Positions 1 through 6,980 are shown, counted from the first letter of the stretch. The stretch: 7,305 nucleotides of DNA from an uncultured Bacteroidota bacterium (GCA_946479055.1 CAMLEX010000241.1:1-7305), one strand, 5' to 3'. Notes: generated from the letters alone by a model not told the origin. Program-made: numbers and translations.

Positions 1-47
1 GACCACCGAGATCTACACTCTTTCCCTACACGACGCTCTTCCGATCT
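1..47 (+). other. Illumina sequencing adapter (contamination)
   Basis: These 47 bases match the 3' part of the standard Illumina P5/TruSeq universal adapter, including the ACACTCTTTCCCTACACGAC core and the terminal GCTCTTCCGATCT. Only the first 11 bases of the 58-base adapter are missing. They are not genomic and mark a true contig end. Read on the minus strand they encode the known artefact peptide IGRASCRERV followed by a TAG stop at 15-13, which gives the adjoining hydrolase gene a false C-terminus. The genome begins at about base 48. Confidence 0.98.
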
Positions 48-48
48 T

Positions 49-2220
49 ATAAAATGTTCTAAAAGGCTTTTTTTTGATTCTTAACTTACCACCTTGTTCT
101 GCGGTAATTGTTACTTGTGATGGCACACCGTTCTCTCTCTCGGCACTGACCAGGAAAGCTCCCGGCGCTCTTAAGGTTTTGAATGAAACATTTTTCCAGC
201 TGTCGGGCATTGCAGGAAATAGTTCAATTACTCCATTACGGGTTTGCAATAACAATTCATGTACGCCCTGTGCAAAAGCAAAATTGCCTTCCAGCGTAAA
301 TGGCCGGTATGTAAAGGAGGAATACTCACCACCTTTCTGATCACCATTCAGATGAAAACTATTGGGTGAACAAAAATTGGAAGCAAATATTTGTAATTGT
401 TTTACTGCTTTATCCGCTTGTCTCGCTCTTGCATAAATTGACGCCATCCAGCTGAATGAATAGCCGCACCACTGCTTTGTACCTTTTTCTTCAATTTGTT
501 GTATAGATTTTTCAATTATTGTTTTATCCTTTTCATTATCACTATCCAGAATACATAGGGGGTAAATAGCCATATAAGGAGACATATGCCTGTGTGAAGC
601 ATCTAAATTCTGGCCGGGTGCAACAGTAAGACCAGTTTCATTTGTATCCAGCTCCGGAAGTGTCATTTCCATACCGATCCATTCATTGGGTCTCCTGTCG
701 CAAGCAGTCGCTGCTACTTCAGTTCCAAAATCATAAAAACCTTTGATCAACGAGAGATCATAATTGGTCATGTTACTAAACCATGCTTTGATGCTATTAT
801 CGTTGTACTCGGGGCTTGAACTCAACTGTAGTTTAGCCTTATTATTTTTGTCTCTTTCGTTGTTCAGCATCTCAGCTATATATCTTTCAACTTCATTTAA
901 ATAGACATAGCATTTTTCTTTTAAAAAATTTTTGTCCATGCTATACTTCCACTGCCAGTAAAAATGTTGTGCTAACCATGCGGCAGTTGTCGGCGACATT
1001 GAATATTGTATCCAACCTCCCATTTCTTTACCACTGATTGTTGTTACTCCGGGAACATTTAATCCATCTATACCGAAATATCGTTTCGTCCAATCTTTAT
1101 TTACATCTTTTACTTTCCAAAGCCAATTGGTATAGGATGAAGTAAGATCAAGATGATTGCCTGTATAACCGGGCCAGTAACTTAATTGTGTATTCAAATC
1201 ATGATGAAAATCACCTTTCCAGGGTGGCAGGTTGCCGTTATCGGCTGTCCATATTGCCTGTAAAGAAATGGGTGGTGTATTGCTTCTTGCTACGCAGGCA
1301 AACTTGTACATTTCAAGATAGTATTGCTTTTCCAATTGCTTATCCGGCAATGATACAGATGAACGGCTCCAGTAATCATTCCACCATTTACTATGTGATG
1401 GCCAACCGGTTGGTTCTTTTACTTTAAAATCGGGATCCTGTAATTGAGCCTTGTTATTATTTGTAATAGTCCATTGACCGATCAATTTATTACCCGGCAG
1501 CTCGTACCATTTCACTAACACTTCATAATAGTTTCCTTTCCACGTGGGCTGGTGATACCGGATACTATTATGTGTTCTTGTTATTACTCCTTTTTTATAA
1601 CCCAATCTTTCCAATCCGATGCCTTCAACACTATTACCAGTTGTTCCGGTTTTTCCTGTATTATAATCAGGGATGATCATTTCAGGAGTTATATTTAACT
1701 GCGGAATATTTTCAAAACCAAAATATCCTATATTGTTAGTAGCATGAATATAATTCCTGAATACAATTCCATTCTCAAATTTGATCTCCGATAATCCTGT
1801 TTTAATATCAAGTTCATTTGAAATAACTTTCCCGATTTTTACCAGGTCAAATTCCAATGCCGCTCCGGGAATTTTAGTAGGGGCCGGATATTTTTCATAC
1901 GGCTCGTCTCCAACTTTCTGTACAGTATCATATTGCCCTTTCTTTACCTGGTTTACCACCCAGCTAAATTTTAATTTATCAATTTCAGGCATAGGCCGAT
2001 CGTCCCAAAGATCAACCCGATCCAAAGACAGTCTTATTTTATTATTTTTTTGCCATATTAAGGCTCCGATCCAGCCATTTCCTAATGGAATGGCTTCATC
2101 CCAGCGTTTAGCCAATGAATCAAAAACAAGATTATGTTCTGCTTTGGGCTGAGCCTGTAAACAATAGCAATTAAAAAAAACAATTGCTATAATCGAATAT
2201 AGAGTCCTGTTGATTGGCAT
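49..2220 (-). CDS. Secreted GH95-like glycoside hydrolase, 3' end missing
   Basis: Seen: 724 genuine codons. ATG at 2220 is preferred over an in-frame TTG at 2241, because it lies 1 nt after the upstream stop and begins a Sec signal peptide (MPINRTLYSIIAIVFFNCYC, cleavage near residue 24). Residues 46-49 (LGNG) and the following strand-rich part look like the GH95 N-terminal domain. An (alpha/alpha)6 barrel of the GH95 type follows, with WTADNGNLPPWKGD (331-344 region), DLNTQLSYW from 341, SPEY from 469, HRHMSPY from 543 and FTLEGNF from 641, then a beta-rich C-terminal domain. Known: GH95 enzymes are mostly inverting alpha-L-fucosidases, with some L-galactosidases. Aligned by motif, the general acid Glu is kept (E471) and one of the two Asn is kept (N343), but the other Asn is D341 and the Asp that activates them is E644, so fucosidase activity should not be assumed. 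Inferred: periplasmic or surface glycosidase, cotranscribed with the cytochrome gene. The true C-terminus is unknown; everything after Y724 comes from adapter. Confidence 0.85.
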
Positions 2221-2221
2221 T

Positions 2222-3628
2222 TTATTTTTTTGGTGGTTCAACTTCTGTTGTATCTGTCGCCAGTGTTTTAACTACATATTTTCCTGAGTCTATACTCGTA
2301 GCAGGAAATGTTTTTTTCAAAATGATCCAGTCTTTATCGATCACCCCGGTATGATAGAGATACAAATTTTTCAAACTTTTTAATTTATTCAACTGAAGTA
2401 TTCCTTGTGCAGAAACTTTTGTACCCACCAAATTCAATGATTGCAATTGTTGCAACGATTGCAGTTTTGTCAATCCCTTGTCGGTGATATTGGTGTTTCT
2501 AAGGTTTAAACGTGTAAGTGTTGAAAGCTTTGCAATTTCATCCATTGCCTCATCGCTGATAGCAGCATTATCAAGTTTTAACCAAACTATTTGTTTCTTT
2601 AAAGGTTCCAGTAATTTCACTAATGTATCGGCGGCCGGACCTGCTGTAACAAAACTGATGGATAAATAATTACTGTTTTTTGCCACAGGGATCACTACCA
2701 CTCCCGCATCTTTTAAACGCTTAACACTGGCTTCATCAGGTTTTACCACGGGAACACCAGGTACATCTGTTATCGCATTTTCTAGATCTGAGGAACCGGA
2801 TTGCAATGCCAGCAAAACAGGTTTTATCTTTTCTGTCTGCGGCAGGTCTTTTACTTTCTTGTTGAAATCAGCGCCGGTATTGATCCACCAATGCAATAAA
2901 GAAATTTCGCCGGGTGTCAACTGTTTTTTTTCTTTTGGCGGCATATGATCTTCATCACTCAATGGTAGCAGCATTCGTTCAATCATTTCGCTTTCATCCG
3001 CTTTTCCGGCTTCAATGACCTTACCATCTTTTCCACCTTTTAAAATATATTCCTGCTGATCTAAGCGAAGTTTACCTTTTTGTTTATTGGCTCCATGACA
3101 GTTATAGCATTTTGCCTGCAACAATGGTTGCACCACATCAGCATACAAAGTTGCTTCCTGGATATTGGGAATAGGTTTCATGACTACTCCTTTTTCATCT
3201 TCACTGTTTAAGCCTTCAGTGAGATAATCCGAACCATGTGTTAATGATCCACCTAAATGACCTGTTATAGTTATAAGAACGGTAATGCCAAAAGAAAATA
3301 GACGGGCAGCTTTTTCTCCAATTGATAATTTATACAATAGGTATAATACTAACGAAGCAATTGCTACAAAAATTCCCATCCACTGATGACGGCCTACCAA
3401 TTGCCCATCATAATCACCACTAAGAGAAAGCATATAACCACTGATACAGGAAAGCGCAGCGCCTATTACTCCCCAAAAAAACATCACAGGAATAGCTGGT
3501 TGTAAAACAGTAAACCTGTTGTTAATAGTAAGGATCTGGAAGAAACAGGCCAATAGTAAAATACCAATGGGTAAATGAACAAGCACCGGGTGAAATCGAC
3601 CGATAAGATCAGGAATGGATAGAAGCAT
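2222..3628 (-). CDS. DUF2231 membrane / planctomycete-type cytochrome c / LRR protein
   Basis: 468 aa, ATG at 3628, no Shine-Dalgarno visible. Domains in order: four predicted membrane helices (about 15-35, 46-67, 84-101, 111-128) with RFHPVLVHLPIG at 11-22, typical of DUF2231; a c-type cytochrome domain of the planctomycete type (PSCyt1-like) at about 160-255, with heme motif CYNCH at 174-178, LRLD at 187-190 and a likely distal Met ligand M229 in HMPP; then leucine-rich repeats at about 347-445 (WLKLDNAAISDEAMDEIAKL, LTRLNLRNTNITDKGLTKL, LQSLNLVGTKVSAQGI). The C-terminus is a short charged tail. Inferred: anchored in the inner membrane with the heme domain and repeats in the periplasm, passing electrons from a periplasmic oxidation, the LRR part perhaps binding a partner. 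The substrate is unknown. The stop TAA is followed after 1 nt by the ATG of the GH95-like gene, so the two are an operon. Its 5' leader is occupied by the AGCT repeat array from 7 nt upstream of the ATG. Confidence 0.9.
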   Translation of the reverse strand: MLLSIPDLIGRFHPVLVHLPIGILLLACFFQILTINNRFTVLQPAIPVMFFWGVIGAALSCISGYMLSLSGDYDGQLVGRHQWMGIFVAIASLVLYLLYKLSIGEKAARLFSFGITVLITITGHLGGSLTHGSDYLTEGLNSEDEKGVVMKPIPNIQEATLYADVVQPLLQAKCYNCHGANKQKGKLRLDQQEYILKGGKDGKVIEAGKADESEMIERMLLPLSDEDHMPPKEKKQLTPGEISLLHWWINTGADFNKKVKDLPQTEKIKPVLLALQSGSSDLENAITDVPGVPVVKPDEASVKRLKDAGVVVIPVAKNSNYLSISFVTAGPAADTLVKLLEPLKKQIVWLKLDNAAISDEAMDEIAKLSTLTRLNLRNTNITDKGLTKLQSLQQLQSLNLVGTKVSAQGILQLNKLKSLKNLYLYHTGVIDKDWIILKKTFPATSIDSGKYVVKTLATDTTEVEPPKK

Positions 3629-3635
3629 AATGTGA

Positions 3636-3670
3636 AAGCTATGAGCTTTGAGCTGCGAGCTATGAAACTT
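3636..3670 (+). repeat. Left 7-nt AGCT repeat array (5 units, GAGCTNN)
   Basis: Read on the plus strand, five consecutive 7-nt units: AAGCTAT, GAGCTTT, GAGCTGC, GAGCTAT and degenerate GAAACTT. The first units also form a perfect 6-bp hairpin (AAAGCT-ATG-AGCTTT, 3635-3649). It is the mirror of the array at 4088-4122, with a shared perfect 13-nt inverted match TGAGCTGCGAGCT (3649-3661 against 4090-4102). It lies between the cytochrome gene's start codon and the end of the four-helix-bundle gene. Confidence 0.85.
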
Positions 3671-3689
3671 ACAGATTCAAAGAGAGTTT

Positions 3690-4043
3690 TTATTTATTAA
3701 GTTTAGTCATAAAGCTTATAAGCATCTTTTGTTCTTCATCAATACCTTTCAGCATTTCATTCCTCAGTCCTCTCTCTCCATAATTTACAGCTTCAGCGAT
3801 TAATAATTGGGTTTCTAATTCAAATGTTGAGCCTAATGAAATTTCAATAAGACGATTATAGTCTTTTTCGCTGCTTCTGCTACTTCCTTCAGCTATATTA
3901 GAAGGAAAGGAAATGGCAGCTTTTGTAATCTGGGAAGAGATGCCATATTTTTCTTCTCTTGGAAAGGTAGAAATGAGCTTAAAAGAATTAACTGCAATTT
4001 GAAATCCTTTCTGCCAGATTTTTAGTTCTTTAAAATTTCTCAT
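3690..4043 (-). CDS. Four-helix-bundle protein (23S rRNA intervening-sequence / S23 type)
   Basis: 117 aa, ATG at 4043. The sequence carries the family signature of PF05635-type proteins: FKELKIWQKG at 4-13, FPREEKYGISSQITKAAISF from 27, SNIAEGSSR at 48-56, and LGSTFELETQL at 70-80. The length is typical, so the gene looks intact. Known: this family was first seen inside intervening sequences of 23S rRNA genes; orphan copies are very common in Bacteroidota, and the fold is shared with Avd of diversity-generating retroelements, which binds nucleic acid and a reverse transcriptase. The function of orphan copies is not established. No rRNA or reverse transcriptase is seen here. It is unrelated by function to its operon neighbours and sits between inverted AGCT arrays. 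A weak Bacteroidota-type promoter may lie upstream on the minus strand (TTTG near 4089-4086, then TACACTTC near 4064-4057 after 21 nt), which would let it be expressed alone; that is uncertain. Confidence 0.9.
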   Translation of the reverse strand: MRNFKELKIWQKGFQIAVNSFKLISTFPREEKYGISSQITKAAISFPSNIAEGSSRSSEKDYNRLIEISLGSTFELETQLLIAEAVNYGERGLRNEMLKGIDEEQKMLISFMTKLNK

Positions 4044-4087
4044 GAATAAAGTTTTCGAAGTGTAATAATTACGGTTTTAAACGACCA

Positions 4088-4122
4088 AAAGCTCGCAGCT
4101 CATAACTCAAGGGTCACAGCTA
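4088..4122 (-). repeat. Right 7-nt AGCT repeat array (5 units, GAGCTNN on minus strand)
   Basis: Read on the minus strand from 4122 to 4088: TAGCTGT, GACCCTT, GAGTTAT, GAGCTGC, GAGCTTT. The orientation is opposite to the array at 3636-3670, with a perfect 13-nt inverted match. The outermost unit begins with the TAG stop codon of the TIM-barrel gene. The two middle-outer units are the most degenerate. Confidence 0.85.
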
Positions 4123-5052
4123 CACTCCATATCTTTTTCTAAGCAATTTCATCATATGCACATTGATAGCCCATTGATCCGCTACAGGCTGTTTGGTATA
4201 TGGCAATGTCGGCATATAGTCGGGCGGGCCAAATTCGGTAAGGATCGTCATCCGTTCTCCGTTCTTCTTTTTTCTTTCAGCTACTTTATCCCACCAATCG
4301 AAATGTTGTTTTACTGCGGCTTCCCATTCCGGTGCACGAGGATCGTTTACCTGCGGCCCTTCCGGGTGACCGATACGGGCATGAATATGTTCTGTTCTTT
4401 CCAATGCCATGTCGACCGTTTCTTTCTGATCGGCTAACATACTCTCGTGTACATTGCACCAATGAGATACATCGAAAGTGAGTTTTAACTGCGGATGTTT
4501 CTCCATGTGCTGCCTTGTTACATGCGCCGCAAACATAATCCTTGACCTATGTGTTTCATGACAAATAGTAATACCGGTTTCTTTTGAAAGCTGCGTGGTA
4601 TGATCGATGAAGGATTTGTTTTGCTCAAAGCTCAAATGATCCCTTCCTGAATGGCAATTAATATAAAGTGGTTTTTGAAACTTATTAGTTGCAGCCTCTG
4701 TTGTCACTTTTTTAAAAAATTCAAGGTGTTCTTTCCAGTCAGGTTGGTAACCGCCACACAAGAAACCAACATCCAATGAATGCTTTTTCAAAGCTGCAAA
4801 TAATTCCTGTTGCCCACTTGCATCCCCGGGCCACCATATTTCCATTCCATCATAACCTTCTTTTTTTGCTGCGGCGCAAAATTGATCGGTTGTACCTTCA
4901 AAGCCCCAGTTGGTGGCCAATATTTTTAATTCAAAGTTTTTATTCACGATGGCAGATTTATATGGTGTTGCAAAAATGTCTAATGAAGAAAATAATAAGG
5001 CAGTGGTTGCAGTAGCAGTTGTTTGAAGAAAATTTCTCCTGTTTTGATTCAT
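4120..5052 (-). CDS. Exported TIM-barrel protein, sugar phosphate isomerase/epimerase family
   Basis: 310 aa from the ATG at 5052, chosen over an in-frame TTG at 5061 because MNQNRRNFLQTT is a standard leader start. R5-R6 followed by NFLQ is a twin-arginine motif, with a hydrophobic stretch to about residue 28, so export by Tat to the periplasm is likely. The rest is a xylose-isomerase-like / AP endonuclease 2-type TIM barrel: YDGMEIWWPGD from 67, YINCHSG from 130, ICHETHRSR from 163, LTFDVSHW from 191, HIHARIGHPEG from 222 and LTEFGPPDY from 271. Expected metal ligands are E166, D194, H224 and E273; all are present, so it is probably an active metalloenzyme. Known: close relatives act as sugar isomerases, epimerases or 3-keto-sugar hydratases; the substrate cannot be told from sequence. 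Inferred: acts on sugars released by the neighbouring hydrolase. Separated from the DUF1501 gene by 293 bp of repeats and from the cytochrome gene by the inserted cassette. Confidence 0.9.
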   Translation of the reverse strand: MNQNRRNFLQTTATATTALLFSSLDIFATPYKSAIVNKNFELKILATNWGFEGTTDQFCAAAKKEGYDGMEIWWPGDASGQQELFAALKKHSLDVGFLCGGYQPDWKEHLEFFKKVTTEAATNKFQKPLYINCHSGRDHLSFEQNKSFIDHTTQLSKETGITICHETHRSRIMFAAHVTRQHMEKHPQLKLTFDVSHWCNVHESMLADQKETVDMALERTEHIHARIGHPEGPQVNDPRAPEWEAAVKQHFDWWDKVAERKKKNGERMTILTEFGPPDYMPTLPYTKQPVADQWAINVHMMKLLRKRYGV

Positions 5053-5094
5053 AAGGGACAATAGAATTAATATAATTTAAGTTCTTCTATAATA

Positions 5095-5130
5095 TTGTTG
5101 AGTAGCGAACAGAACCCTGAAGAGTGCGAC
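5095..5130 (+). repeat. Dispersed intergenic repeat, partial copy A
   Basis: 36 bp that match the reverse complement of 6906-6941 at 32 of 36 positions, and the first 25 bases of the core (5097-5121) match copy B (5178-5202) at 20 of 25, all five differences being transitions. Homology stops abruptly after 5130, so this is a truncated copy. It lies in the 293-bp gap between the DUF1501 and TIM-barrel genes, 81 bp before copy B in the same orientation. Confidence 0.8.
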
Positions 5131-5165
5131 CCTTCCACTTCGCAAGCTCAGTGTTCTGGGTAAAC

Positions 5166-5214
5166 TGCGACGCTTTTGCTGAGTAATGAACGGAACCTTG
5201 AACGAAGCGTCGCA
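5166..5214. other. 10-bp perfect inverted repeat (hairpin)
   Basis: TGCGACGCTT at 5166-5175 pairs perfectly with AAGCGTCGCA at 5205-5214 around a 29-nt loop that contains most of repeat copy B. No T-run follows on either strand, so it is not a standard intrinsic terminator, though it could protect the 3' end of the DUF1501 transcript. It overlaps copy B and may be part of that element's structure. Confidence 0.6.
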
Positions 5215-5239
5215 ACAGACGATCCTAGTAGCAATACAG
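5176..5239 (+). repeat. Dispersed intergenic repeat, full copy B (64 bp)
   Basis: 64 bp that align without a gap to the reverse complement of 6878-6941, 47 of 64 bases identical. The best-kept block is CGCAACAGACGAT (5211-5223). Copies B and C stand in inverted orientation on either side of the DUF1501 gene. It contains no coding sequence that I recognise; the family name, if it has one, is not known to me. Confidence 0.8.
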
Positions 5240-5306
5240 CCGGGCTCACCTACCTCACCCTCTTTTATCCTTCTTTTCTCCTCGACGCCATAATAAATTT
5301 GTTCAT

Positions 5307-5342
5307 CCATTTCCCAAAAATCCTATCAATCCCACAAATCCC
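5307..5342 (-). repeat. 9-nt-periodic GGGATT array (4 units)
   Basis: Read on the minus strand from 5342: GGGATTTGT, GGGATTGAT, AGGATTTTT, GGGAAATGG, four units of 9 nt with progressive decay. It begins 4 nt after the stop codon of the DUF1501 gene. With a G-triplet every 9 nt it is distinct from the 7-nt AGCT arrays. Similar AT-rich GGATT strings are familiar between Bacteroidota genes, but I cannot name a function. The remaining gap (5240-5306) shows no gene or structure. Confidence 0.7.
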
Positions 5343-5345
5343 AGT

Positions 5346-6854
5346 TCAGACAATTATATCCTGTATCACTTTACCCGCTACATCCGTCAATCGGAACGGT
5401 CTTCCCTGGAACGGATACGTGAACTCCTCATGATTAAACCCTAACTGATTCAATATAGTCGCCTGGATATCATGTGCATCAACTTTACCACTGACAGCGG
5501 TATAACCTATCTTATCAGTTTCGCCATGTGTATATCCCTTTTTAATACCACCACCCGCCATCCAGATAGTGAATGCTTCGGTGTGATGATCTCTACCTTT
5601 GAATGGATTCTGCACACCATTACGATTTTCCATCATCGGCGTACGGCCAAACTCAGCTCCCCATACCACCAATGTTTCTTCCAGCAGACCTCTTTGTTTC
5701 AGATCAAGCAGCAAAGCGGTAACTGGTTTATCAACACTCCGGTATTTATTAATGATACCAACATTCAATGCGTTGCTGGCACTATCACCATGTGCATCCC
5801 ATCCCCAGTCGAACAACTGCACATAGCGTACACCTTTTTCTACCAGTTTTCTTGCCAATAAAACGTTGTTAGCAAAACATGCTTTACCCGGTTTTGTACC
5901 ATACATTTCGTGAATATATTCCGGCTCATCATTAATGTTCATTACTTCCGGCGCTGTTATCTGCATCCGGTAGGCCATTTCATATTGTGAGATGCGAGAT
6001 AAAATTTCGGGATCATTATATTCTTCATATTCCTGCTGGTTGGCTTTATTGATTGCATCAATGGATGCTTTGCGCAGGTTGCGGCTCATACCATCGGGAT
6101 CATTGATAAATAAAACAGGGTCGCCTTCGCTACGGCATTGCACACCCTGGTACACCGAAGGCAAAAATCCACTGCCCCAAACACTCTTACCCGCATCCGG
6201 AAAACTGCCACCGCTTGTCAGTACAACAAAGCCCGGGAGATTTTGATTTTCTGTTCCTAAACCATAGGTGACCCAACTACCCATACTTGGTCTTCCCAAT
6301 CTTGGAGCACCAGTATGCATTAATAATTGTGCAGGCGCATGATTGAACTGGTCTGTTGTTACCGCTTTTAAAAAAGTTATTTCATCTGCAACAGTAGATA
6401 AGTGCGGCAGGTTCTCACTTATCCAGGCGCCGCTTTGTCCACGTTGTGAAAATTTTGCCTGTGGCCCCAGCATTTTTGGCACACCCCTGATAAAAGCGAA
6501 TTGTTTTCCTTCCAGAAAAGATTGAGGACAATCTTGTCCATCCATTTTAGCCAACTCCGGTTTGTAATCAAACAATTCAAATTGTGATGGCGCACCAGCC
6601 ATATGCAGGTAAATCACACTTCTTGCTTTGCCAACAAATGGCGGCGACTTTGGTAATAATGGATGCGCCGGATCAAATGTTATAGATGCAGGAGCAGTCG
6701 ATCCTCTGCCACAACTGCCCAGCAAGGAGCCCATTGCCAATGCACCCAATCCCATCGCACTTTCTTTTAAAAAATGCCGGCGTGTATGCATGCGCCTCAC
6801 TGCGTCTTCCGCCTCTTTCAGCAAACGCTGATCATGCAATTCTTTTTGTGTCAT
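5346..6854 (-). CDS. DUF1501 domain protein, Tat-exported, alkaline-phosphatase-like fold
   Basis: 502 aa, ATG at 6854, no Shine-Dalgarno. N-terminal features: a 24-residue polar stretch, then TRRHFLKESAMG (24-35), a twin-arginine motif with hydrophobic segment, and LGSC at 45-48 that could serve as a lipobox, so it may be a Tat-exported lipoprotein. The DUF1501 core runs from about 77 (ARSVIYLHMAGAPSQFELFD) to the end, with DWGWDAHGD at 349-357, WGAEFGRTP at 398-406, GRDHH at 420-424 and DAHDIQATILNQLG at 459-472. These Asp/His/Glu motifs sit where the alkaline-phosphatase superfamily binds metal. Length is typical and nothing is broken. Known: DUF1501 genes usually sit next to a DUF1549/DUF1553 cytochrome gene in planctomycetes, verrucomicrobia and Bacteroidota; biochemical function is not settled. 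Here no such partner lies within 451 bp upstream. The gene is flanked by inverted copies of a 64-bp repeat. Probably its own transcript. Confidence 0.93.
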   Translation of the reverse strand: MTQKELHDQRLLKEAEDAVRRMHTRRHFLKESAMGLGALAMGSLLGSCGRGSTAPASITFDPAHPLLPKSPPFVGKARSVIYLHMAGAPSQFELFDYKPELAKMDGQDCPQSFLEGKQFAFIRGVPKMLGPQAKFSQRGQSGAWISENLPHLSTVADEITFLKAVTTDQFNHAPAQLLMHTGAPRLGRPSMGSWVTYGLGTENQNLPGFVVLTSGGSFPDAGKSVWGSGFLPSVYQGVQCRSEGDPVLFINDPDGMSRNLRKASIDAINKANQQEYEEYNDPEILSRISQYEMAYRMQITAPEVMNINDEPEYIHEMYGTKPGKACFANNVLLARKLVEKGVRYVQLFDWGWDAHGDSASNALNVGIINKYRSVDKPVTALLLDLKQRGLLEETLVVWGAEFGRTPMMENRNGVQNPFKGRDHHTEAFTIWMAGGGIKKGYTHGETDKIGYTAVSGKVDAHDIQATILNQLGFNHEEFTYPFQGRPFRLTDVAGKVIQDIIV

Positions 6855-6877
6855 ACATAATTATTTTATGTTACCAA

Positions 6878-6941
6878 CTGTAGTACTACTTTCATCGTCT
6901 GTTGCGTCGCACTTTTCATCGTTCTGTTCGCTATTCAACAA
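6878..6941 (-). repeat. Dispersed intergenic repeat, full copy C (64 bp)
   Basis: On the minus strand it aligns without a gap to copy B (5176-5239) at 47 of 64 positions and, over its first 36 bases, to copy A at 32 of 36. It starts 23 bp upstream of the DUF1501 start codon, so it occupies the place where a promoter or 5' leader would be. I see no clear Bacteroidota -7/-33 promoter between it and the ATG. Confidence 0.8.
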
Positions 6942-6980
6942 CCCACACCGGTCGTTTTATATTTTAGTCGCCTATATTCG

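Larger units (their letters stand above)
3636..4122 (-). mobile_element. Putative repeat-bounded cassette carrying the four-helix-bundle gene
   Basis: A 487-bp unit made of one small gene flanked by two inverted arrays of five 7-nt units each. It interrupts a run of functionally related same-strand genes: the TIM-barrel gene's stop codon lies in the outermost right unit, and the cytochrome gene starts 7 nt beyond the left array. No transposase or integrase is present and no clear target-site duplication was found, so if mobile it would be moved in trans. The repeats and positions are seen directly; mobility is inferred. Confidence 0.4.

Noticed and set aside
2221..2241. TTG start at 2241 for the GH95-like gene
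   Set aside because: It would put seven polar residues before the signal peptide and overlap the cytochrome gene; ATG at 2220, 1 nt after the stop, gives a normal leader.
3690..4043. Avd accessory gene of a diversity-generating retroelement
   Set aside because: No reverse transcriptase, template repeat or variable repeat is visible in the window; the family likeness alone does not support it.
3636..4122. CRISPR or 23S rRNA intervening sequence
   Set aside because: The 7-nt units have no spacers, and no rRNA sequence adjoins the four-helix-bundle gene; both flanks are protein genes.
5053..5061. TTG start at 5061 for the TIM-barrel gene
   Set aside because: The ATG at 5052 gives the standard MNQNRRNFLQ Tat leader; the three extra residues add nothing.
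5166..5214. Intrinsic terminator for the DUF1501 gene
   Set aside because: The stem is perfect, but the loop is 29 nt and no U-run follows in the minus-strand transcript.
5077..5310. A 77-codon minus-strand reading frame in the gap between the DUF1501 and TIM-barrel genes
   Set aside because: It runs straight through repeat copies A and B, is rich in Arg, Ser and Cys without any family motif, and its reading frame is explained by repeat sequence. A remnant of a small gene at its N-terminus (ATG at 5310) is possible but unsupported.
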